Shown here: positions 1 to 10,100 of the stretch, in pieces
Layout of the letters: every line of letters begins with the position of its first letter
How positions within the stretch are numbered: the first letter of the stretch is position 1
NCBI RefSeq assembly: GCF_022808985.1
Contig: NZ_JAKZFT010000005.1
Location: 62,001-126,000 of the forward strand
Origin: Geotalea sp. SG265
Lineage (GTDB): Bacteria > Desulfobacterota > Desulfuromonadia > Geobacterales > Geobacteraceae
DNA: 64,000 bases
Direction: 5' to 3'
Made by a program: the position numbers and the translations under genes
The notes under the pieces: generated by a model
The model's input: the letters and a program-made list of their open reading frames with translations, nothing else
Told to the model about the DNA's origin: nothing
The model's database searches: none

Positions 1-2
1 TG

Positions 3-833
3 GACCGGGTGCACTTCCACGAGGTGGGTGCCGTCGATTCCATCATCGATGTCGTCGGCGCTGCCATCGGCCTTGACTACCTGGGGGTGGGGGAGATATA
101 CGCTTCGTCGCTCCCTTTGGGGAGCGGCTATATCGAGACGGCCCACGGCAGACTGCCGGTACCGGCCCCGGCAACGGCAGAACTCCTGCGTGGGCTACCT
201 GCCCATGGCAACAGCGGCCCGGGCGAACGGGTTACTCCCACCGGCGCGGCCATTGTCGCCGCTCTTGCCACCGCATGGGGCGCTCCCCCTGCCATGGAGA
301 TAAAAAAAATCGGTTATGGAGCCGGCAGCAAAGATTTTGCCGACATGCCCAATCTGCTACGGCTGGTGCTGGGAGAGACGACAGGAACCATGCAGCGGGA
401 CGAGATTGTTGTCCTTGAAACCAATATAGATGATATGAACCCGGAACTCCTCGGTTTTCTAATGGAACGACTCTTTGCCGAAGGCGCCCTGGATGTATCT
501 TTTGCCCCCCTGCAGATGAAAAAAAACCGTCCCGGCACCCAGGTGACGGTTATCGCCCCCTGTCACAAGCGCGACGAGCTGGCACGTCTGATCCTTGCCG
601 AATCGACCGCCATCGGCGTTCGCTATTACCCGGCACAGCGGCTCGTCCTTTCCCGCACAACCGAAGAGCGTCCGACCAGTCTCGGACCGGTCAAGGTCAA
701 GGTGGTTGAAGGCCATGACCGGATCAGGCGAGTGGTGCCGGAGTTCGAGGAGTGCCGCCGCCTGGCCGTGGAACGCGGCCTGCCGCTCATGGATGTCTAC
801 CGCCTTGTCGAACGGGAAGCGGCAGAGAAATGA
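3..833 (+). CDS. larC: LarC, nickel-pincer cofactor nickel chelatase (5' truncated by window)
   Basis: C-terminal part of LarC, which inserts nickel into the pyridinium-bisthiocarboxylate mononucleotide cofactor of lactate racemase-type enzymes in a CTP-dependent reaction. The frame is open to the window edge and begins with the family motif DRVHFHEVGAVDSI; about 275 residues are present, so the first 110-120 residues of a roughly 390-residue family lie upstream. Later family-like stretches are ETNIDDMNPE and MKKNRPG. The stop overlaps the pgpA start (ATGA), so the genes are probably translationally coupled. No larA or larB is visible here, so the client enzyme is unknown. The GTG at position 9 is an internal codon, not the start. 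Confidence 0.88.
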   Translation, partial: DRVHFHEVGAVDSIIDVVGAAIGLDYLGVGEIYASSLPLGSGYIETAHGRLPVPAPATAELLRGLPAHGNSGPGERVTPTGAAIVAALATAWGAPPAMEIKKIGYGAGSKDFADMPNLLRLVLGETTGTMQRDEIVVLETNIDDMNPELLGFLMERLFAEGALDVSFAPLQMKKNRPGTQVTVIAPCHKRDELARLILAESTAIGVRYYPAQRLVLSRTTEERPTSLGPVKVKVVEGHDRIRRVVPEFEECRRLAVERGLPLMDVYRLVEREAAEK

Positions 834-1279
834 GACGCCTGGTGATTCTCTCCGCTACCTGGTTCGGAACCGGTTTCAGTCCCGTGGCCTCCGGGACGGT
901 CGGCACCATCGCCGCCATTCCCCTTTACCTGGCCCTGGCCCGATTGCCCCTTCCCCTCTATCTGCTTACGGTGCTGGCCTTTTTCTTTTATGCCTGCTGG
1001 GCTTCCGACCGGGCGGAGCTTCTTTTCGGCGAAAAGGATTCGGGAAAAATCGTCATCGACGAGGTCATTGGGTTTCTCGTCACCATGACCGGTGTTCCGT
1101 GCCGCTGGCAGTGGGTGCTGGCCGGTTTCTTCCTTTTCCGTTTTTTTGACATTACCAAGATTCCGCCGGCCCGGTTCTTCGACCAGCGGGTGAAAAACGG
1201 TTATGGTGTGGTGCTGGACGACGTGGTTGCCGGGATTTATGCGGCCATCGTCCTGCACCTGCTGCTGAGGTTCCTGTGA
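830..1279 (+). CDS. pgpA: Phosphatidylglycerophosphatase A
   Basis: Membrane phosphatase that dephosphorylates phosphatidylglycerophosphate to phosphatidylglycerol. The 149-residue product has the family hallmarks GTGFSPVASGTVGT near the N-terminus, IDEVIGF in the middle, and GYGVVLDDVVAG near the C-terminus, with hydrophobic segments around residues 25-60, 85-105 and 130-148. The ATG at 830 gives the family N-terminus and overlaps the larC stop by 4 bases; a longer upstream extension in the same frame is non-family sequence. The stop in turn overlaps the GTG start of cinA, so larC-pgpA-cinA is a tightly packed operon. Confidence 0.9.
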   Translation: MRRLVILSATWFGTGFSPVASGTVGTIAAIPLYLALARLPLPLYLLTVLAFFFYACWASDRAELLFGEKDSGKIVIDEVIGFLVTMTGVPCRWQWVLAGFFLFRFFDITKIPPARFFDQRVKNGYGVVLDDVVAGIYAAIVLHLLLRFL

Positions 1280-2514
1280 GAGCTGCCATCCTGTCCATTG
1301 GCGACGAACTCCTCTTGGGGGAAGTGGTCGACACCAACGCCGCCGCCATTGCGGCAGGCATCTACGCCTTGGGCATTCATCTGCCCCTGCAGATGACGGT
1401 CGGGGACAATGTGCATGACATCGTCAATGCCTGCCGCCTTTTGGCTGCGCGAGTCGAAGCGGTTGTCGTCACCGGCGGCCTGGGACCGACGGTGGATGAT
1501 GTCACCGCCATGGCTGCGGCAGAGCTGGCCGGGATGCCTCTGGAAGCAAACCCGGAAGCATTGGCCCATCTCAGGGCGTTTGCCGAAAGGGTGGCAGTAA
1601 CGCTGCATCCGGCAAATGAAAAGCAGGCGCTGCTGCCGGCGGGCGCCGGGATTATCGCGAACCCGGTGGGGACAGCCTGCGGCTTCTCCCTGATTCATGC
1701 GGGCTGCCGGTTCTTTTTCCTCCCTGGTGTACCTGCCGAGATGGCTGTCATGCTCCAGGGGACTGTGCTGCCCGCCCTTGCCGCATCGGGCATGCTCAAA
1801 TCTTTGCGGACCAAGGTGTTCAAGGTTTCAGGTATCTCCGAAGCCGAATTGGGAGTGATGCTGCAGGGGGTGACAGAAGGGGAGGAGGTCTCCATCGCCT
1901 ACTGCGTTGATTTTCCCGAGATACAGGTGAAGGTCCGGACCGAAGCTGACGATGAGAAAACTGCAGAAGCGATGATCGCTGCCGCTGGCGGCAGAATCAG
2001 GGATATTCTCGGTGATCGTATCGTCGCCGAGGATGCCGATACCATTGACACGGTGGTAGCCGGACTCTTCAGAACACGCGGCTTTACCCTGGCCCTTGCG
2101 GAATCCTGTACCGGCGGCCTTATCGCCAAGCGGATTACCGATCTTGCCGGAAGTTCGGCCTATTTCCTCCAGGGTTTCGTCACCTACAGTAATCTGGCCA
2201 AAATCGAGCTCTTGAGGGTACCTGGTAAACTGCTGGAAGAAAAGGGGGCGGTCAGCGCCGAAGTGGCAATTGCCATGGCCCGAGGTGCCCGCGAGCGCGC
2301 CGGCAGTGATCTTGCCCTGGCAGTTACCGGCATAGCCGGCCCCGACGGGGGCACGGCGGAAAAGCCGGTCGGCACGGTCTTCATGGCAGTGGCCGACAAG
2401 AACGACTGCCGGGTCAGGCGGTTTCAGTTCCATGGCGACAGGGCTCAGATTCGCCTGGTCACCTCGTTCGCAGCCCTCAACTGGCTGCGCAGGGAGCTGC
2501 TCCCAAAGCCATAA
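1276..2514 (+). CDS. cinA: CinA, competence/damage-inducible protein with NMN amidase domain
   Basis: Two-domain CinA of 412 residues. Residues 1-170 are a MoaB/molybdopterin-binding fold (LSIGDELLLGEVVDTN, then VVTGGLGPTVDDVT), which in the family carries ADP-ribose pyrophosphatase-like activity. Residues about 250-410 are the PncC-type nicotinamide-nucleotide amidase domain, with ALAESCTGG around residue 276 and GIAGPDGGT. The role is recycling of pyridine nucleotide by-products. The GTG start at 1276 overlaps the pgpA stop and gives the normal N-terminus. recA lies about 2.3 kb downstream, separated by one histidine kinase gene; a cinA-recA association is common in bacteria. Confidence 0.92.
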   Translation: MRAAILSIGDELLLGEVVDTNAAAIAAGIYALGIHLPLQMTVGDNVHDIVNACRLLAARVEAVVVTGGLGPTVDDVTAMAAAELAGMPLEANPEALAHLRAFAERVAVTLHPANEKQALLPAGAGIIANPVGTACGFSLIHAGCRFFFLPGVPAEMAVMLQGTVLPALAASGMLKSLRTKVFKVSGISEAELGVMLQGVTEGEEVSIAYCVDFPEIQVKVRTEADDEKTAEAMIAAAGGRIRDILGDRIVAEDADTIDTVVAGLFRTRGFTLALAESCTGGLIAKRITDLAGSSAYFLQGFVTYSNLAKIELLRVPGKLLEEKGAVSAEVAIAMARGARERAGSDLALAVTGIAGPDGGTAEKPVGTVFMAVADKNDCRVRRFQFHGDRAQIRLVTSFAALNWLRRELLPKP

Positions 2515-2529
2515 GCACCATCACCAAGC

Positions 2530-4644
2530 ATGACCACAGGTGGATCGATGACGTCTGCCAGCAAAAAATACGGTGCTAAAATTTTCATTCTCTTAATCGG
2601 GCTGATGCTTGCCGGGCTCATTGCCGAAGCACTCCTTCCCGCCGCTGTCTTCTCCCCCCTTCTTCACCTCTCTGTTGTCGGTCTGCTGGCGGTTTTATTG
2701 GTCGCCCTCAAAATAGCAGGGGGCGCAACCAAAAACCGCAGGGAAAGCGAGCATTCCCTGGAACTGCAGGAGATGCAGCGGGAGGTGGACAAAACTATCC
2801 GCCGTTACAAAAGCCTTCTTGAAGGGGCCGGCAATGCCATCTTCGTCTTCAATGCCGACAGCGGCATTCTGGAGGAGGTAAACAGGAAAGGGTGCGAACT
2901 TCTCGGCTTCAACAAGTCGGAAATGGCAGCCATGCGGGGCAAAGATCTGGTGCTCGAAACGGAGCAGGAAAAATTCACCTCTCTGGTTTACCGGGTGAAG
3001 CGGCGCGGGCGTTCCCATGCCGAAGGCATTACCTTCGAAAGGAGTGACGGAACTTCTTTCCTTGGCGAGATTGACGCCCGCCTCATCAATCTGGGGGATA
3101 AAAACGTCGTGCACGTGATCGTGCGCGACGTGACCTACCGGCACCGGGCACGGCTGGAGATCCAGCAGCGCAACCGGGAGCTGTCGATTCTCAACAATAT
3201 TCTGGCTAGTTCCCAAAGTTCCGATCTGCAGACCGTTCTGGAAACCACCATCAAAGAGACCCTTGAAATCTTTGCGGCTGATGCAGGCACCATCCATCTT
3301 CTGGAAGACGACGGGCAGAGCCAGCTTCTGGCCGCCGCCATCAATATCTCTCCGGAATTGCAGGAACAGCTGACCCTCAACCGGCTGCAATGCCCATCGG
3401 ACTGCTACATGGCATCAATTCAACACTGTCATGTGCTGAATGAGCGGGAGGAGGTTCCGTGTCTCATTGCCCGGGCGGCGGTCGAGGCGGGATGGCAGTG
3501 CATAACCGCCGCCCCTCTCATGGCAAAAACGGACCTGATCGGCATCATGCATATCATGACGCACCGGGACCAGCGCTATACCGATGAGGAATTGCGCTTC
3601 CTCACCACCATGGGCAACCAGACCGGCATCGTTATTGAGCAGTCGCGGCTTTTCAGCGAGCTCAACTGGAAGAACGAGGAACTGCTCCGTTCCCATCGAC
3701 TGCTGGAAAAGAGCAGCAACAAGTTGGCCGTTTCCCAGAACCGGCTGAAGAAGAACCTGACCCTGGTGGAACGGGCAAATGCCGAGTTGGAGCGCTTTGA
3801 CCGGATGAAGAGCCACTTCATCGGCATGATCTCCCATGAGTTCAAGACCCCCCTGACCAGTGTCCTTGGCGGCGCCGAATATCTCCTTAACCTCGATAAC
3901 CGGAATCTGTCCGCGGAGCAGCACCGCATGCTGGAAATGATCTATAATGGCGGCCATCGTCTGAATGAGATCGTCAGCGATCTTCTGACGGTGATAAAGC
4001 TGGAGACGAGCGCCTCGCCGGTGAAGAAGGTATCGTTGCAGCTCGGGGAGATTATCGAAGCGTTGCAGGAACAACTGAAGCCCCTCCTCGGCGAGCGGAA
4101 GCAGACTCTGACCTTCCGCAACTGCGATTCCTTGCCTTATTTCAACGGTGACCGGGAGTATCTGGAGGAGGTTTTCAACGAACTCGTGGTCAATGCCGTG
4201 AAGTTTACCCCGGACGGCGGCGAAATCGTCATTGCCGGGAGGGTAGTGGACCGGCAGACGCTGGCGGAAAAGGCGGAATTGCTGATCCGCTTCAATCCGG
4301 GATTCTATGAGCACCTCACCGGTTCCTGCTATCTGGAGGTGCAGGTGCAGGATTCCGGCATCGGCATCATTGCGGATGAACAGCTGAAGATCTTCGATAA
4401 GTTTTACGAAGTTGGAGACATTCGCCACCATTCTAGTGGCAAGCACAAGTTTCAGGGAAAGGGGACCGGTCTGGGGCTCGCCATCGTCAAGGGAATGGTC
4501 GAGGCCCATGGCGGCATGGTATGGGTGGAATCGTCGGCGGGATCGGGCAGCACCTTCTTTCTGCTCCTGCCGCTGGAAGAGATTCCCGGGCAGCCGACGC
4601 TTCCCTTTGTGCAGCAGGAGTCGCTCCCCTTCGAAGGGCTCTGA
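2530..4644 (+). CDS. Membrane sensor histidine kinase (2 TM, PAS, GAF, HisKA, HATPase)
   Basis: A 704-residue sensor kinase. Two hydrophobic segments (about residues 17-37 and 42-62) anchor it with almost no periplasmic loop. A PAS domain follows (about 90-205, beginning YKSLLEGAGNAIFVF), then a GAF domain (about 215-375) containing several cysteines (CPSDC, QHCH, EVPC), and a coiled linker. The HisKA H-box is ISHEFKTPL with phosphoacceptor His436, and the ATPase domain has NELVVNAVKFTPDGG, DSGIGI and GKGTGLGLAI. The lack of an extracytoplasmic domain suggests intracellular sensing through PAS/GAF. No response regulator is adjacent, so the partner is unknown. It lies between cinA and recA on the same strand. 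Confidence 0.9.
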   Translation: MTTGGSMTSASKKYGAKIFILLIGLMLAGLIAEALLPAAVFSPLLHLSVVGLLAVLLVALKIAGGATKNRRESEHSLELQEMQREVDKTIRRYKSLLEGAGNAIFVFNADSGILEEVNRKGCELLGFNKSEMAAMRGKDLVLETEQEKFTSLVYRVKRRGRSHAEGITFERSDGTSFLGEIDARLINLGDKNVVHVIVRDVTYRHRARLEIQQRNRELSILNNILASSQSSDLQTVLETTIKETLEIFAADAGTIHLLEDDGQSQLLAAAINISPELQEQLTLNRLQCPSDCYMASIQHCHVLNEREEVPCLIARAAVEAGWQCITAAPLMAKTDLIGIMHIMTHRDQRYTDEELRFLTTMGNQTGIVIEQSRLFSELNWKNEELLRSHRLLEKSSNKLAVSQNRLKKNLTLVERANAELERFDRMKSHFIGMISHEFKTPLTSVLGGAEYLLNLDNRNLSAEQHRMLEMIYNGGHRLNEIVSDLLTVIKLETSASPVKKVSLQLGEIIEALQEQLKPLLGERKQTLTFRNCDSLPYFNGDREYLEEVFNELVVNAVKFTPDGGEIVIAGRVVDRQTLAEKAELLIRFNPGFYEHLTGSCYLEVQVQDSGIGIIADEQLKIFDKFYEVGDIRHHSSGKHKFQGKGTGLGLAIVKGMVEAHGGMVWVESSAGSGSTFFLLLPLEEIPGQPTLPFVQQESLPFEGL

Positions 4645-4702
4645 GTGGGGTTCCGGTGGCGCAATCAGTAAGGGAAGCGGCTCTTCCCGGCACAAAGATA
4701 AC

Positions 4703-4732
4703 TTGAAAAGAAACTGATAAATGTGCTATTTG
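4703..4732 (+). promoter_or_regulatory. Possible sigma70 promoter of recA
   Basis: TTGAAA at 4703 and TATTTG at 4727 are separated by 18 bases, about 60 bases before the recA start. The -10 match is modest. I could not recognise a LexA-type box here. Confidence 0.3.
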
Positions 4733-4791
4733 TGGGTACGCTCCAGGGTAAAGTAGGCGTGGAGAGGCACTCAAAAAGGGAGGCTCATTGA

Positions 4792-5793
4792 ATGCAGGAA
4801 AGAGAAAAGGCCATTGATCTGGCGTTGAGCCAGATAGAAAAGCAGTTCGGCAAAGGTTCCATCATGCGCCTCGGTAACGAAGAGGCCCTGCCCGATGTGG
4901 CAGCCATCCCCACAGGCTCCCTCTCCCTGGATATGGCTCTGGGGGTGGGTGGCGTGCCCAGGGGGCGCATTATCGAAATTTATGGCCCGGAATCTTCGGG
5001 AAAGACGACTCTTGCGCTGCACATTGTCGCCGAGGCACAAAAAACGGAGGGTATAGCCGCCTTTATCGATGCGGAGCACGCGCTGGACATCGGCTATGCA
5101 CGGAAACTGGGGGTGAAGACCGACGACCTGCTGGTTTCCCAGCCGGATACGGGCGAGCAGGCCCTGGAAATAGCGGAAACCCTGGTGCGTAGCGGCGCCA
5201 TCGATGTGCTGGTTATCGACTCGGTGGCGGCACTCGTACCGAAGGCCGAAATCGAAGGGGAGATGGGGGATTCCCACATGGGGCTGCAGGCGCGGCTCAT
5301 GTCCCAGGCCCTGCGCAAGCTCACTGCCATCATCAGCAAATCCAACTGCTGCGTTATCTTTATCAACCAGATCAGGATGAAGATCGGCGTCATGTTCGGC
5401 AATCCGGAGACGACCACCGGCGGCAACGCCCTGAAGTTCTATGCCTCGGTGCGTATGGACATCAGAAAGATCGCCAGCCTCAAGCAGGGCAATGACGTCA
5501 TCGGTTCCCGCACCAAGGTGAAAGTGGTGAAGAACAAGGTGGCCCCCCCCTTCAAGGAGGTCGAGTTCGATATCCTTTACGGCGAGGGGATCTCCCGGGA
5601 GGGTGACATCCTCGATCTGGCCGTGGAGAAGGGGATCGTAGACAAGAGCGGCGCCTGGTTCTCCTACGGCAAGGAGCGGATCGGCCAGGGACGGGAAAAC
5701 TCGCGTCTGTACCTGAAGCAGAATCCGGACATATGCGTTGAAATAAAGGAAAAACTCGCCCAGCAGGCATTACCCTCCGGAGGGGGCGCATAA
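4792..5793 (+). CDS. recA: RecA recombinase
   Basis: Strand-exchange ATPase of homologous recombination and SOS signalling, 333 residues. Visible hallmarks are the N-terminal [10 protein letters not shown], Walker A GPESSGKT (about residues 65-72), Walker [10 protein letters not shown], the L1/L2 region with [15 protein letters not shown] and [18 protein letters not shown], and [18 protein letters not shown] ribosome site lies 9 bases before the ATG. The C-terminal acidic tail is short compared with enterobacterial RecA. pilT starts 3 bases after the stop and recX follows it, so recA, pilT and recX are probably cotranscribed; RecX is the usual RecA modulator. Confidence 0.97.
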   Translation: MQEREKAIDLALSQIEKQFGKGSIMRLGNEEALPDVAAIPTGSLSLDMALGVGGVPRGRIIEIYGPESSGKTTLALHIVAEAQKTEGIAAFIDAEHALDIGYARKLGVKTDDLLVSQPDTGEQALEIAETLVRSGAIDVLVIDSVAALVPKAEIEGEMGDSHMGLQARLMSQALRKLTAIISKSNCCVIFINQIRMKIGVMFGNPETTTGGNALKFYASVRMDIRKIASLKQGNDVIGSRTKVKVVKNKVAPPFKEVEFDILYGEGISREGDILDLAVEKGIVDKSGAWFSYGKERIGQGRENSRLYLKQNPDICVEIKEKLAQQALPSGGGA

Positions 5794-5796
5794 CCC

Positions 5797-6945
5797 ATGG
5801 ATCTGAACGAAATTCTGACTATTGCTGTCAAGGCGCGCGGTTCGGATATTCACATCAAGACCGGCATGCCCCCCATTGTCCGCATCGATGGCAGGTTGAG
5901 GGCCATTCCCAATGCGGAACGGCTCACCGCCGAGCATGTCATGAACATGGCCATGGGGATCATGAATGAGCGGCAGCAGAAGCATTTCGACGAGAACTTC
6001 GAGGTGGACCTGGCCTATGGGGTGCCGGGGCTCGGCCGGTTCCGCGTCAGTGTCTATGCCCAGCGCGGCAGTATTGCCATGGTTTTCCGCGCCATCCCCT
6101 TCGGCATTCCATCACTGGATACCCTCAACCTGCCGCCGGTGCTGAAGAAAATTGCCCTGGAAGAGCGAGGACTGGTGCTGGTGACCGGTACCACCGGCAG
6201 CGGCAAGTCAACTACCCTGGCGGCAATGGTCGATTACATCAACGAAAACCGCAATTGCAACATCATCACCATCGAAGATCCGGTGGAGTACCTGCACAAG
6301 GATAAGAAGAGCATCATCAGCCAGCGGGAAGTAGGGTTCGATACTTCCTCTTTCGGCAGAGCACTGACCAGTTCCCTGCGCCAGGATCCGGACGTGATCC
6401 TGGTGGGGGAGATGCGCGATTTCGAAACCATCGAGACCGCTTTGACTGCTGCCGAAACCGGCCATCTCGTCATGTCAACACTCCATACCCTCGATGCCGC
6501 TGAGACCATCAACCGGATCATCTCCGTCTTCCCCCCCTATCATCAGCGCCAGGTGCGGATGCAGCTCTCCGGCATCATCAAAGGTGTTGTCTCTCAACGT
6601 CTGGTCCCCCGCGCCGATGGCAAGGGGAGGGTGCCGGCCGTCGAGGTCATGGTTGGTACGGCCCGGATCCGTGACTGCATCGACGATAAGGAAAAGACAA
6701 AGCAAATTCCGGAAGCAATTGCGCAGGGCTTTACTACCTACGGAATGCAGACCTTTGACCAGTCACTGATGCAGTTGTTCTCGAAAAAACTAATCACCTA
6801 CGAAGAGGCACTGCGCCAATCCACCAACCCCGACGACTTTGCTCTGAAAGTCTCCGGTATTTCCTCCACCTCGGACAGCAACTGGGATCAGTTTGCCGCC
6901 GAAGGGAATGAAGAAGGGGAAAAGCTGGAAATCGACAAGTACTGA
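5797..6945 (+). CDS. pilT: PilT, type IV pilus retraction ATPase
   Basis: Hexameric cytoplasmic ATPase that powers type IV pilus retraction. The 382-residue protein has the N-terminal PAS-like subdomain (SDIHIKTGMPPIVRIDG), Walker A GTTGSGKS (residues 131-138), the Asp box (IITIEDPVEY), Walker B-like DPDVILVGEMRD, His box motifs (GHLVMSTLHT), and the C-terminal QLFSKKLITYEEAL region typical of PilT. An acidic tail (NEEGEKLEIDKY) extends past the usual end. Its place between recA and recX, with spacings of 3 and 1 bases, is noteworthy. Members of this lineage have several PilT paralogues; which one this is cannot be told here. Confidence 0.93.
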   Translation: MDLNEILTIAVKARGSDIHIKTGMPPIVRIDGRLRAIPNAERLTAEHVMNMAMGIMNERQQKHFDENFEVDLAYGVPGLGRFRVSVYAQRGSIAMVFRAIPFGIPSLDTLNLPPVLKKIALEERGLVLVTGTTGSGKSTTLAAMVDYINENRNCNIITIEDPVEYLHKDKKSIISQREVGFDTSSFGRALTSSLRQDPDVILVGEMRDFETIETALTAAETGHLVMSTLHTLDAAETINRIISVFPPYHQRQVRMQLSGIIKGVVSQRLVPRADGKGRVPAVEVMVGTARIRDCIDDKEKTKQIPEAIAQGFTTYGMQTFDQSLMQLFSKKLITYEEALRQSTNPDDFALKVSGISSTSDSNWDQFAAEGNEEGEKLEIDKY

Positions 6946-6946
6946 G

Positions 6947-7429
6947 ATGGACGGCAAGGCCGATGTTTTGGCTGTGGCACTGCGGATTCTAACCCGTCGG
7001 GATCACAGTGAGGCGGAACTACGGCGTAAGCTGCAGGAAAGAGGTTTTGACGACAGTGAAGCCGATGCTGCGTTACTGAAGATGCGAGGACTTGGCTACC
7101 TGGACGACCGCCGTTTTGCCCGCCAATGGGCTGAATCGGCAATCCGCAACGGACGGGGGTTCGGGCCGAGAATCAGGTTGGAACTACTTCGCAGGGGGGT
7201 AGCCGAGGCGATTATCGGCGAAGTGTTGGCCTTTCTGAACGGTGATTACCAGGAACGGCAGGTCTTGGAAACGCTTGTCGCAAGGAAGTTCGGCACCTTC
7301 GACTATCGCAGATCCGAGGAGCGTGAGAAACGGCGGGTGGTCGCCTACTTGCAACGGCGCGGGTTTTCCCTTTCGTTGATTCTGGATGTGCTCCATGAGC
7401 ATGAAGGTTGCCGAGGCAACCTTTTTTAG
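6947..7429 (+). CDS. recX: RecX, RecA regulator
   Basis: 160-residue RecX, a modulator that binds and usually inhibits RecA filaments. Three-helix repeats are recognisable: [35 protein letters not shown] and [13 protein letters not shown]. The ATG at 6947, one base after the pilT stop, matches the family N-terminus; longer upstream frames overlap pilT and are non-family. Its last codons form a rho-independent terminator hairpin, so coding and termination are combined. Confidence 0.9.
   Translation: MDGKADVLAVALRILTRRDHSEAELRRKLQERGFDDSEADAALLKMRGLGYLDDRRFARQWAESAIRNGRGFGPRIRLELLRRGVAEAIIGEVLAFLNGDYQERQVLETLVARKFGTFDYRRSEEREKRRVVAYLQRRGFSLSLILDVLHEHEGCRGNLF
7404..7427 (+). terminator. Rho-independent terminator inside the recX 3' end
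   Basis: A perfect 8-bp stem (AAGGTTGC / GCAACCTT) with a 4-base loop is followed by a run of six T. It encodes the last residues of RecX and ends the recA-pilT-recX transcript just before alaS. Confidence 0.8.
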
Positions 7430-7458
7430 TTATTTATAATTTTATTGCAGAGGTTTTC

Positions 7459-10089
7459 ATGACAGGCAAGGAAATCAGAGAGAAATTCTTCAAATTTTTC
7501 GAGGAGCGGGGTCATGCGGTGGTGGAGAGCTCCAACCTCATCCCCCGTAACGACCCGACCCTCCTCTTTACCAATGCAGGGATGAACCAGTTCAAGGATC
7601 TCTTTCTCGGTCTGGAAAAGCGCGACTACGTCCGGGCCTGCAGTTCCCAGAAGTGTGTCCGAGCCGGCGGCAAGCACAACGATCTGGAGAATGTGGGGCG
7701 TACTGCCCGTCATCACACCTTTTTCGAGATGCTCGGCAACTTCTCCTTCGGCGATTACTTCAAAAAAGAGGCCATTGCCTTCGCCTGGGAATTTCTCACC
7801 AAGGAACTGAAGCTGGATAAGGATCGCCTCTATGTCACTGTTTACAAGGACGACGACGAGGCAGCCGAGATCTGGCACCGGCAGGAAGGAGTGCCGGTGG
7901 AGCGGATCTACCGCTTCGGGGAAAAAGACAACTTCTGGTCCATGGGAGATACCGGCCCCTGCGGCCCCTGTACGGAAATTTTCTGGGACAATGGTCCCGG
8001 CACAGGCTGCGGCAGCCCCACCTGCGAGGTTGGTTGCGACTGCGACCGCTACATGGAAATCTGGAACAACGTCTTCATGCAGTTCAACCGGGACGCCTCC
8101 GGCACTCTGACTCCGCTTCCCAAGCCGTCGGTGGATACAGGAATGGGGCTGGAGCGGATCAGCGCAGTCATGCAGGGGGTCACCTCCAATTACGACACCG
8201 ACCTTCTCCAGGGGATCATCAGGCACGTGGAAAAGCTCTCCGGCAAGCATTACCGCCAGGACGAGAAGGATGATGTTTCCATGCGGGTCATTGCCGACCA
8301 TTCCCGGGCCATCACCTTCCTCATCTGTGACGGCGTGCTCCCAAGCAACGAGGGGCGCGGCTATGTCCTCCGCCGCATCATGCGCCGCGCCGCCCGCCAT
8401 GCCAAGATGCTGGGCTTCGCCGAGCCGGTGCTCTATCGCATTGTCGATGCGGTCAACGGCATGATGGGTGGTGCCTATCCCGAACTTCTGGAGCGTGAGG
8501 AGTACGTCAAGAAGGTGATCCATGCGGAAGAGGAACGATTCATTGAGACCCTGGACCGGGGCCTTTCCATACTCAACGAGGAGGTTGCCCTGCTGAAGAA
8601 GCTGGCCGGGACCGTGCTGCCGGGGGAGGTTGTTTTCCGCCTCTACGATACCTTCGGCTTCCCGGTGGATCTGACTGCGGATATCGTTGCCAACGAGGGG
8701 CTGACCATTGACGAAGACGGCTTTGCCCTCTGCATGGAGAAACAGCGCCTCCAGGCGCGGGAAAACTGGAAAGGCTCGGGGGAGGAAGGTCTCGCCGAAA
8801 TATATAAGAGCCTGCACGGCAGGGGGATCAGGAGCTCCTTTGTCGGTTACCATGAACAGACCGCCTATTCCCCCATAACGGCCATCGTGCGGGAAGGCCG
8901 GGAGGTTGCCGAGGCCACAGCGGGCGAGGAAGTGGAAGTCATCGTCGATACTACCCCCTTTTATGGCGCATCCGGCGGTCAGGCCGGGGATACGGGCACC
9001 ATTTCCACGGGCAATGCCCATCTCAAGGTGATCGGCGCCAGCAAGCCCTTTGCAGATCTGACCGTGCACCGCGCCCTGGTGGAGAAGGGGGCGGTAAAAG
9101 TCGGCGATGCGGCAGACCTCCGCGTGCTGACCAGTGAGCGCAATGCCACCGCCCGCAATCACACGGCCACCCATCTGTTGCAGTCGGCCCTGCGCCGGGT
9201 GGTAGGGGATCACGTGAAGCAGGCGGGTTCGCTGGTTACTGCCGACAGGCTCCGCTTCGACTTTACCCATTTTTCTGCCATGACGGCGGAGGAGTTGCGC
9301 CGGGTGGAGAATGTCGTCAATGGTTTCATTATGGACAATACAGAGGTGACCTCGGTGGAAATGGCGGCGGCTGAGGCCATGCAGAGCGGTGCCACTGCCC
9401 TGTTCGGAGAAAAATACGGCGAGCGGGTCCGGGTGGTCAGCGTCGGCGAAGTGAGCAGTGAACTCTGCGGTGGTACCCATGTCCGGGCGGCTGGGGACAT
9501 CGGTCTTTTCAAGATCGTCGGTGAAGCGGGCATTGCCGCCGGCGTACGCCGCATCGAGGCTGTGACCGGCAGCGGTGCCGTCGAGTACGTCCAGCAACTG
9601 GAGGATGAGCAAAAACAACTAGCCGCGTTGGTCAAGGCTGAGGGGGGGGGCGTCATCGACCGCGTGGAAAGACTGCTGGCTCGGCAGAAGGAGCTGCAGC
9701 GGGAGGTGGAGGAGCTGCAGTCGCGCCTTAATGCGGCAAAATCGACCGACTTGCTGGCAGCGGTCCGGGAGACGAACGGCATCAAGATTCTCGCCACCAA
9801 GGTGGAAACCGGCGATGCGAAAGGGCTGCGGGACCTGTCAGACAGCCTGAAAGACCGGCTTCAGTCAGGGGTGATCGTCCTGGGCTGTGCTGCTGCCGGC
9901 AAGGCAAACCTGTTGGTGGCGGTTACGAAAGACCTTACCGGCCGCTGCAAGGCGGGGGACATCATAAAATCCCTGGCCCCCATCATCGGCGGCAGCGGCG
10001 GCGGCAAGCCGGAACTGGCGCAGGCCGGGGGAACAAAACCCGAGAATCTCGATGAAGCACTGGCAGCCGCCTATCAAATTATCGGTTAA
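7459..10089 (+). CDS. alaS: Alanyl-tRNA synthetase
   Basis: Class II aminoacyl-tRNA synthetase of 876 residues, charging tRNA-Ala. The N-terminal catalytic core ([33 protein letters not shown]), tRNA-binding region, editing domain zinc ligands HTATH (from residue 568) and CGGTH (from residue 670), and the C-Ala domain with a [12 protein letters not shown] motif are all present. The start at 7459 gives the standard [11 protein letters not shown]-terminus; an in-frame extension upstream runs through the recX terminator and is not plausible. The cupin gene starts 11 bases after the stop. Confidence 0.97.
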   Translation: MTGKEIREKFFKFFEERGHAVVESSNLIPRNDPTLLFTNAGMNQFKDLFLGLEKRDYVRACSSQKCVRAGGKHNDLENVGRTARHHTFFEMLGNFSFGDYFKKEAIAFAWEFLTKELKLDKDRLYVTVYKDDDEAAEIWHRQEGVPVERIYRFGEKDNFWSMGDTGPCGPCTEIFWDNGPGTGCGSPTCEVGCDCDRYMEIWNNVFMQFNRDASGTLTPLPKPSVDTGMGLERISAVMQGVTSNYDTDLLQGIIRHVEKLSGKHYRQDEKDDVSMRVIADHSRAITFLICDGVLPSNEGRGYVLRRIMRRAARHAKMLGFAEPVLYRIVDAVNGMMGGAYPELLEREEYVKKVIHAEEERFIETLDRGLSILNEEVALLKKLAGTVLPGEVVFRLYDTFGFPVDLTADIVANEGLTIDEDGFALCMEKQRLQARENWKGSGEEGLAEIYKSLHGRGIRSSFVGYHEQTAYSPITAIVREGREVAEATAGEEVEVIVDTTPFYGASGGQAGDTGTISTGNAHLKVIGASKPFADLTVHRALVEKGAVKVGDAADLRVLTSERNATARNHTATHLLQSALRRVVGDHVKQAGSLVTADRLRFDFTHFSAMTAEELRRVENVVNGFIMDNTEVTSVEMAAAEAMQSGATALFGEKYGERVRVVSVGEVSSELCGGTHVRAAGDIGLFKIVGEAGIAAGVRRIEAVTGSGAVEYVQQLEDEQKQLAALVKAEGGGVIDRVERLLARQKELQREVEELQSRLNAAKSTDLLAAVRETNGIKILATKVETGDAKGLRDLSDSLKDRLQSGVIVLGCAAAGKANLLVAVTKDLTGRCKAGDIIKSLAPIIGGSGGGKPELAQAGGTKPENLDEALAAAYQIIG

Positions 10090-10100
10090 CCGGAGTGACC

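Noticed and set aside
7426-9618. Very long open frame on the minus strand opposite alaS
   Set aside because: Product has no domain logic, lies wholly opposite a certain gene in mirrored codon phase; GC-rich antisense shadow.
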